A DNA stretch of 64,000 nt, from positions 4,092,001 through 4,156,000 of the forward strand of contig CM066307.1 in NCBI GenBank assembly GCA_033807695.1, written 5' to 3'. The notes beneath the pieces are model-generated. The model searched no databases. It was given only the letters and a program-made list of their open reading frames with translations, and was not told where the DNA came from. This DNA is from Daedaleopsis sinensis. Its lineage: Eukaryota > Basidiomycota > Agaricomycetes > Polyporales > Polyporaceae. The translations under genes were made by a program, and so were the position numbers. Of the stretch, positions 57,870-64,000 are shown one piece after another. How positions within the stretch are numbered: the stretch's first letter is position 1; the number at the start of each line of letters is the position of its first letter.

Positions 57870-59040
57870 TTACGGAAGGACGAATACTTGAACTTTACGA
57901 CGTAAGTTGTGAGAGCACAGAGTGTGTGAGGAGGACGACTCACCCTTCAAGTCGTCCCTCTGCCTCTTGAACCAGCTGGCCAGCACGAACGACGGATTGT
58001 GTGAGGGTGTCATGCTCAACACGCGGCCGTCGGTCTCGCGAACGTGTCCAAGGTTGACGGGGACCCAAACGCCTTGAGAGTGAGGGCTCTCGGACCACTG
58101 CCAGATCTGAAGGCCCTTGACCGAGCGGTGTAGGAAGAGGTCACCGATCTGCAGCTCGTCCAGCGTCTTCAAGTCAGGAGGGTGAGCGAGAGGCCGATTT
58201 GCGATCAGGGGAGGATCTGCCTTCTTCTTGCGCAACTCCCACCACGCGGTCTCGAACTCTTGTCGGGACTTCTTGCCTTTACGACCTGCAGTCTTCTCCT
58301 CGTCACTGGGCTGGCATGCCCGGCGAGTGCGCTTGTAAGCCTGCGTAGCAAAATGAGAGTTGTGCGTGACGCGCACGTAGATTGGAGAAGGCTTACGTCC
58401 GCGTCGACCGGTAACATGGGTCCAAGTTCTTGACGTCCTTGAGAAGTGCTTCCCGAAAGACTACCGCGACCTTGGCGTGTAGAGCTAGAGCGAGTCACGA
58501 TGTTCGAGTACGATGGGGTCGGAAGGAAGTCCCCAAAGTTGTCGGGAGGAAAATCACGCGCAGGAGTCCCCGGACGGCTTGCAGAGGAAAATTGGGTGAC
58601 GACGCGGGGAGAGCTGGCTCGAGAAACGGCTGGTGTAGTCATGGCGCTCGACGCACGTAGAATAGAGGCCCGGGGCTTCGCGTTCGGGGTGGGACTGCGG
58701 GCTACGAGTGCCACAGAGGTACTACGCGTCTCCGAAGGGAACCTCACTGGTGAGTACCTTGACCCTTCACCTTCGTAGCTGACAAGCGATGCAACTGCAG
58801 CCGGCTCTTTCTTCACGACGACTTCACTGGCGAAGTCGAGGATGATCAGCAACATTCTTAAGGAAGAGTAGCCTCTACATACTCAGGAACGGTCTGAGCG
58901 ACGTCCCTAAGGACTGTCGGAACACGAGGTCGGCCAAGAGGAGCACATACGGGCGCAGCAAAGTCGAGGAAGGTCGGTCCACGCAGCTCCTTCAAGATCC
59001 GCGCTTGAAACACGTAATCCGGTCGTTTTTTGGGGGGCAT
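57870..59040 (-). CDS. Conserved basidiomycete protein of unknown function (right copy)
   Basis: Paralogue of the 36,270-37,485 gene. The start at 59040 gives M-P-P-K-K-R-P-D-Y-V-F-Q-A-R. The first intron (GTATGT...CCAG, about 58,886-58,830) joins to V-V-V-K-K-E-P. The Ser/Pro region keeps S-P-V-R-F-P-S-E-T-R and P-D-N-F-G-D-F-L-P. The C-terminal domain begins Y-K-R-T-R-R-A-C-Q-P-S-D-E-E-K and contains I-G-D-L-F-L-H-R-S-V. The last micro-exon again encodes V-Q-V-F-V-L-P. No frameshift seen. Its 3' neighbour is the three-gene insertion; in the left arm the corresponding neighbour is the SUN gene. Confidence 0.75.
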
Positions 59041-59442
59041 GGGGTGTGCGGAACGGAGGAGTTGAGACGGTAATCGCAGGGGGAAGAGGTTGGGAGTGGC
59101 TGAGAGGATGACCCAAGGAGATCACAGAAGTAAAGGACCCATATCCTTGTCGCCATGATGCGAGCCAAAGAGTATGAAGCTTTGTGGGTGGACAAAGCAG
59201 GGGGAACGTGGTGAGCCACGCGCTGCAGCATCGGAGCACAGCCACGCGCCCTCGTGCGCCCGATTGGGCACTGTCGCGCGCATGCGCGCGCGCTGCCTGA
59301 GTACGGTGGGCGGGCCTTTCTCCAGGGATTTGATTGTCTCTCCCGCGTGCTCATACAATGTCATTTATTCTTCAATATCTCCGGCAACTGCGTGCCGCCT
59401 CGCATCTCTCATCTCTCACATCCTCCTCGACGTCCAGCGAGC

Positions 59443-59963
59443 ATGCCACTGCCCGCCGACCTCATCATTCGCCAGCCACCGCGGTACTACCGCCACCTTG
59501 GAAAACTGCTCGTTGCGATGGTCTTGCTCATTCTGTGGGACACCCTCACCCTGATGGGGCAGGTGAAGCAGCACAAGAGAACGAGCACACCCGCGACTGC
59601 GCCAGTAGAAATCTTCGAGGTCGCCACCAGAATCTCTGGAGAGGGTACGCACTTGAAGCAGAACGCTCGTTGGGGCATGAACTTACACGAACTTACGCTC
59701 TGCAGTCATAGTCTGCACATCAACACGAGATGGGAGTGGCACGGCGACCGGCGTGCCCATCCAACTCGGATATCTGTATAGTTGTGATTATTCGGTAAGT
59801 ATCGGAACACTCTGCGTCGCACACCGCCTCGGATGCTGACGCAATTCATCCTCCACAGCGTCCATACGTTCAGAAATTCCGCGCCGGCCAGGCTGGATGT
59901 TTGGCCTTCCATGACGCTGCCTCAGTCGAGCGGTTCATGACTTGCTTCGTTGAGGACCTGTAG
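59443..59963 (+). CDS. Small single-pass membrane protein (right copy), 131 aa
   Basis: Exons 59443-59644, 59706-59794 and 59859-59963. The product begins M-P-L-P-A-D-L-I-I-R-Q-P-P and has a hydrophobic helix (L-L-V-A-M-V-L-L-I-L-W). The C-terminal part includes I-F-E-V-A-T-R-I-S, V-C-T-S-T-R-D-G-S-G-T and E-R-F-M-T-C-F. Exon lengths 2 and 3 equal those of the left copy. It converges with the WD40 gene, stops about 47 bp apart. Confidence 0.75.
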
Positions 59964-60010
59964 TGATACATCCGTATTGCCTAATTATATACATGGTGCA
60001 GGCTCTAGCG

Positions 60011-61491
60011 TCAGAGCTCGTCGTGTGGCATTGCAGACCATGTGTACGCGAGTGCCGCCACGCAGATCAGCGAGATTGTCCAAGAGAAATAGACCGAGCA
60101 TGCCATTCCAGGAACTACTCGAGTTCCAGGCTGAGCTACACGCTCTGCGCCTGACTGAGCTCGCTCTGAATGCCCTTTCAACTGGAGTTTGATTGGACGG
60201 CGATGATGGACAACTCACGCGTATGCTCCTCGGCCTTCCAGATGTAGCACGCAGACGGTGCGTCGACGTTCATCGCTCCAGCTGCGATGAAGAATACGTC
60301 CTTCTCTGCGTCGTAGTGCGCCTGTGGAAAACAGTCATCGAATGGTGCTTAAATCATGCGTCGAACAATCGTACCACGATCGCGACCACTTCTTCCTGCA
60401 GCGGTACAGGAAGTCTGTACAAGACGTTTGCATTCGTAGGCTGCCTATCTTCGTTGCCGGCGTCCTGGATATGCAAGACATCCCACAAGGTGAGCTGACC
60501 AGCAGTACTCCCTCCCAGTAGAGCTAGTCCCCCATGGATCCAGATGGCAGGTGTGGGGATGCCGCGGCGAATCTCGTGGTCTACAGTGCAGAGTGGATCG
60601 CCAGATGCCAGAGAGTATACGTCGAAACCCCGGATCACGTTGGAGACGGCAATGCGCGTGCCATCGGGAGACACGTCTGCACTTGCGCTAGAATGTTGTG
60701 CATCAGTACGAACGCTTCGTCGTTGAAGCGCCACACGTACATGAGGCCGTTGAGAGAGAACGTACGAGTTCTAGCCCAGTTGTCAGTGTTGAAGAGCCTG
60801 CTCAATCGTAAGAACAGTTAGCGGAGTAGAAGCAAGTGCAGCCTCACACGATGCCGTGATTCATGTAGGTCACGGCGAGTGCAGATGGATACTGGGCCGA
60901 AGAGATCCAGTGGATGCTCGTGACGAGCACCTCCTTGGCCTCGTTGTATGAGCTTTTCGGGGGATCTTCAATGTCGATGTCACGGATGTACGTGCTCTCT
61001 GAGAGACCTGCTGAGTCGAGTAGGAAGAGAGCATAACTGATGCGCGTACCGTCGTCATTCCATTTCCAGACGGACAAATCAGGCCCGGCCCCGCATGCCA
61101 GGCGGTCGTCGTTCAGAGCAAGACATTCCACAGGATTTGAATGGGCCAGAAAGCCCCGGACTTCGATGTATTGCTAACCATGAATGAGGAGTGAAAGTCG
61201 CAAATGATGGACCGGGCAACGTACCCCGCTGATGATATAAGTCGCGATATACCCATCTTGAGAACCGCAGAGGAGCTTGTTTTCATCCTTGGTTGGCCAC
61301 TGAATTGAAAGCACGGGACTGGCTCCCTTGAAGCAGCACAGGAGCTCTCTTTCCGTCACATTCCAGACGCAAACTCGACCATCGAGGCCTGCCGTCGCCA
61401 AGTATGTGCCGTCGCAGCTGAAGGCAGCCCGAACAATTCCCTTCGTGTGCACGATTGGAAGGGGCTCAACCGGCTGGTACTGGAGTATCAT
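60011..61491 (-). CDS. WD40 propeller with C-terminal membrane anchor (right copy)
   Basis: Seven exons parallel those of the 33,825-35,318 gene. The start at 61491 gives M-I-L-Q-Y-Q-P-V-E-P-L-P. Blades visible: T-K-G-I-V-R-A-A-F-S, L-A-T-A-G-L-D-G-R-V-C-V-W, D-V-S-P-D-G-T-R-I-A-V-S-N. A 53-nt intron at about 60,742-60,690 (GTACGT...CTAG) is needed here; an apparent 4-base frameshift against the unspliced left copy disappears when both are spliced. The last exon encodes V-Y-F-S-W-T-I-S-L-I-C-V-A-A-L and ends P-H-D-E-L. It appears intact. Confidence 0.75.
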
Positions 61492-61987
61492 GGTGGACGT
61501 CTAGGGCGCAGACGATGTGTTCTATGGACTCGGAGATGGTTAACGTTGTGGAAGGGGTGAAGCTTTGAGCTGAAGCGCGGCGAACGCCACTCGCAAGCCT
61601 CCGCCCTCAGCTTCCAGCGCTCCGAGGCTTCAGCGCGGGGAGCAACCACGTGGGATTGGCGCGCATTCCTCCTCCTGTCCGCGCCCTGCAACGAGCGCTG
61701 AGTCGCTAGTACTAGTACTGCTTCTTCTGCTCAATCATGATCAGTTCTGGCTCCTCTGACGACCCACCGGCGATTTTCAACCTCGAACGCTATGACCTCG
61801 AGTTGTCATCTTCCTCTGGTGCTGCAAGATCAGCTTGCCCTTGAGGACGCTTCTGCTGAGGACTTAGGGGCCATGTATGACCTTTGTTATGGCGCCTGGG
61901 TTCCGCCTGGGGGTTGAAACTGCAGAGGCGTGCCCTCTCGTCATACTTCTCCCCCTTCGTCTGCTCTGTGAGCCTCTCCCCTGCGTC

Positions 61988-63176
61988 ATGTCCTCTGTAG
62001 CTGGTCGCCGAAACGTGCTACAAGTGAGTTTGTACAAGTCGACCTTCCTAGAACGATTCTGATCACGACGCACCTTGGCAGGCCGTTGCTTCCATGAAGG
62101 TACGCCCTTCTCTGCCAAATCCCTACCTCTACTTCGCTGACTCCAGCATAGCTCGGTCGCCGAATAACCACCTGTGAGGAGCTCGAAACGTTCCGTCAGA
62201 AGACTACTATTCACCCCCAGGTTGGGGTGATCCTGGAAGATCTACGGATCGCCATTCACGGTCTTTTCCCTTTACCCACCCTGCGAGGCTGCTTCCACTC
62301 GGTCCCAAATCTCGTCGACCTCGACCTCATCATATCGAACCCCGACACTCCCGAGCTCTTCGCCGGCATTCAAATTGATACTCTGCAATTCTTTCGTACG
62401 AATCTTCATCATTGTCACCTCACCGCCTTCTTCGTTCGCCACCCCAACATTGTCATTGTTGACCTTGATCTGTGTGGGCCGCGCGACGTGGAGTGCCCGC
62501 TCTTGCCTCAACATTTACCGCATGTCAAGTCAGTATCGGGTCCCGCTCGGTGTGCCTCGCGCTTGGTGAATAAGTTGTCGTCTCGTTTGACAATGCGAGC
62601 CGCGCACGACCGTGCAAGCCCTGTTACCCTTCTCCGCTCCATCAAGTGCCGCCTCACGTCTGTTTACGCTCTCACTTTGGACTTTTTCGCGGACGAACAC
62701 GACATCCTGTCGAACATTGTGAACGCCTGTCCGAACGTCAGGAAGCTGATGTTGCTGGAGAAACCGTCAAGAATAGTACGTATTCTTTCCTGGCTAGATC
62801 GATGCCGCACCGACTCAACACTTTACAGGGCCGACACAACTCCAATCGCCGTGCTTGGAACGATGCACGCACTTGGTCGAAGACGCTGTCCCGTCTGCCG
62901 AGCCTGGAAGAGCTTATGCTCCGTACCGGAGCTAAGTTGGTGCTAAACTCCCGCTACGAGGCCGAGGAACGTCGCATCCTGGCTCGATGGATCAACGGGG
63001 TTTACTCAGCGACTCGCGGGCGCGCGCGTCCTCACCCAATGCTATACCACATCGGCGTATGGTACGGCGCGGAAGACCCGAACCGCGGCATCGTTGCTCA
63101 CTGGTCCCGATCCCGCGGCATCTGGGAGCGAACCTCTGTTTTAATCCACCCCCCAGCGTCCTACGATTTTGTATAA
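61988..63176 (+). CDS. LRR-like protein (right copy), four exons, 341 aa
   Basis: Exons 61988-62023, 62082-62099, 62152-62775 and 62829-63176. The 18-nt micro-exon (A-V-A-S-M-K) and the 348-nt last exon match the left copy. The product opens M-S-S-V-A-G-R-R-N-V and carries L-G-R-R-I-T-T-C-E-E-L. Leucine-rich strands follow (V-P-N-L-V-D-L-D-L-I-I, F-V-R-H-P-N-I-V-I-V-D-L), then M-L-Y-H-I-G-V-W-Y near the end. Divergent from the WD40 gene with 496 bp between starts. Confidence 0.75.
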
Positions 63177-63189
63177 TAGCGTCAGCGAC

Positions 63190-63400
63190 AACCGGGGTAT
63201 CTGATGGGAACGCTCGTGGCCGTGGGAGGATGCTGGGCATGGGGTCACGTCAGGGGTGCGACGCGAGCTTGGTGCGGGTGTGAGCGGGGGTGCCATGCGG
63301 GCATGGCGTGGGGCAGGGAGCGCGGCGGGCATGGTGTTGGGCGGGGAGCGCGGCGTGAGCCCGACGCAGGGCGCGGAGTTGGCAGTGAATGCTCGCGCGC
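63190..63400. repeat. GC-rich low-complexity spacer (right arm)
   Basis: Iterations of GGGCATGG, GTGGGGCAGGGAGCGCGGCG and GGTGCGGGTGTGAGCGGGGG. It occupies the same place as the 31,995-32,150 tract of the left arm but has different sequence. Confidence 0.65.
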
Positions 63401-63597
63401 CAGCGACGTGATGCTCTTTGCCTCGCAAATATGATTATTCCTTTGTATCAATTGGTGTTGCGACGTTGCATTATATCTATGGCACGAACCGGTGCGGTCA
63501 TCCAAGGTTTTTGTGTGCTTGCGCTCAGGTGGTGGTTGAGTGGCGGCGTACGCTCGCTGCACCCTTGTACTCCATCACTCCTACAACCCTGCGACAT

Positions 63598-64000
63598 GTC
63601 GTTCTCTGAGGCCTCAGATCTGTCGCTCTCTCGTATCACTATCGACCATCCAGAGCTGAATGACTCTCCCACCTTTGATCCCATAGGCGCTGAATGCCCG
63701 GAGTTGTATGGGAGCGGTTCAGACAGCGACCCGGCTGATGACTTCGACCCTATTCCTACTTCGAGCTCCCGTAGAACTCCTGAACGTGCCTGGACACCCA
63801 GCTACAGTCCTGAAGACCTCGCTATCCCTCGGGATCTCCCCCACTCCGAGCTTGAGCATGAATCCGAGTCCGAGCAGTCGACAGAGCCGGAGGCTGTCAG
63901 AGTGGGCGGTTCAAGCCACCCGTCGTGAGTGCGCATGAGTCTCGGTCGTGTAGAGTTGCTGATGCACTCCGCACTCATAGCAGCCCCTCGCAAGCCTCCC
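63598..64000 (+). CDS. Acidic protein (right copy), 5' part, runs off the window
   Basis: The start at 63598 gives M-S-F-S-E-A-S-D-L-S-L-S. I-D-H-P-E-L-N and S-D-P-A-D-D-F-D-P-I match the left copy's acidic N-terminal region. A donor-like GTGAGT at about 63,926 probably ends exon 1. The coiled-coil and membrane-anchor exons would lie beyond the window. Confidence 0.65.

Noticed and set aside
60690..60742. Apparent 4-base frameshift in the right WD40 copy
   Set aside because: Explained by a GTACGT...CTAG intron present in both copies; the spliced products align without a shift.
30036..64000. Palindromic assembly artefact from a read passing back over its own strand
   Set aside because: Such artefacts give near-identical arms. 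Here proteins have diverged by about a quarter and one arm has a 7-kb insertion. A mis-joined second haplotype is harder to exclude.
30036..64000. Mating-type locus
   Set aside because: No homeodomain, pheromone or receptor gene is visible in either arm.

Overview
The window looks like nuclear DNA of a basidiomycete, most likely an Agaricomycete. Coding regions are split by many introns of about 50-60 bases with GTRNGT donors, CTNAN-like branch sites and YAG acceptors. The recognisable proteins are typical of that group: a Plavaka-type transposase, a CACTA/Tnp2-type transposase, a SUN-domain protein and many multicopy proteins of unknown function. There is no bacterial-style operon and no CRISPR array. 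All exon structures here were derived by hand and have no transcript support.

Layout. At 0.1-7.1 kb, on the + strand, lie a Plavaka-family transposase gene and a second multi-exon gene of a basidiomycete-specific family. From 7.1 to 23.2 kb the DNA is gene-poor and repeat-rich. It holds a roughly 190-bp three-copy repeat, scattered short hairpins, a few small putative genes, a 2.9-kb GC-rich satellite-like array (15.9-18.8 kb), a tRNA-like element, an exact 115-bp tandem array (20.3-20.8 kb) and a 1.4-kb pyrimidine-rich array (21.8-23.15 kb). From 24 to 30 kb, on the - strand, lie an LRR-like gene, a small four-exon gene and a CACTA/Tnp2 transposase.

The most striking part is 30.0-64.0 kb. 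Seven genes in the left arm (30.0-42.8 kb) reappear in mirror order and opposite orientation in the right arm (45.9-64.0 kb). Going inward, the order is: acidic coiled-coil membrane protein, LRR-like protein, WD40 propeller with a C-terminal membrane anchor, a 130-residue membrane protein, a 350-residue protein of unknown function, a SUN-domain membrane protein, and a large proline-rich protein of about 1,090 residues. Paralogues share intron positions, an 18-nt micro-exon and nearly equal intergenic distances, and both copies seem intact where they can be followed. The proteins have clearly diverged (SUN copies roughly three quarters identical by eye), so this is an old inverted duplication and not a fresh copy or a simple palindromic assembly error. 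The right arm has an extra 7-kb gap holding three more genes: a protein with an HxD motif resembling 2-oxoglutarate/iron oxygenases, a putative helical-repeat protein with 8-residue tail repeats, and a membrane/coiled-coil protein. A 3.1-kb spacer of tandem repeats, an AT-rich stretch and a 13-bp perfect hairpin lies between the arms.

How the genes work together is inference. Four of the seven paired genes encode membrane-anchored proteins and one of these has a SUN domain, so a nuclear-envelope or endomembrane module is a reasonable hypothesis. Conservation of the whole block in two copies shows that it behaves as a unit, by selection, by mobility, or simply because it was duplicated together.
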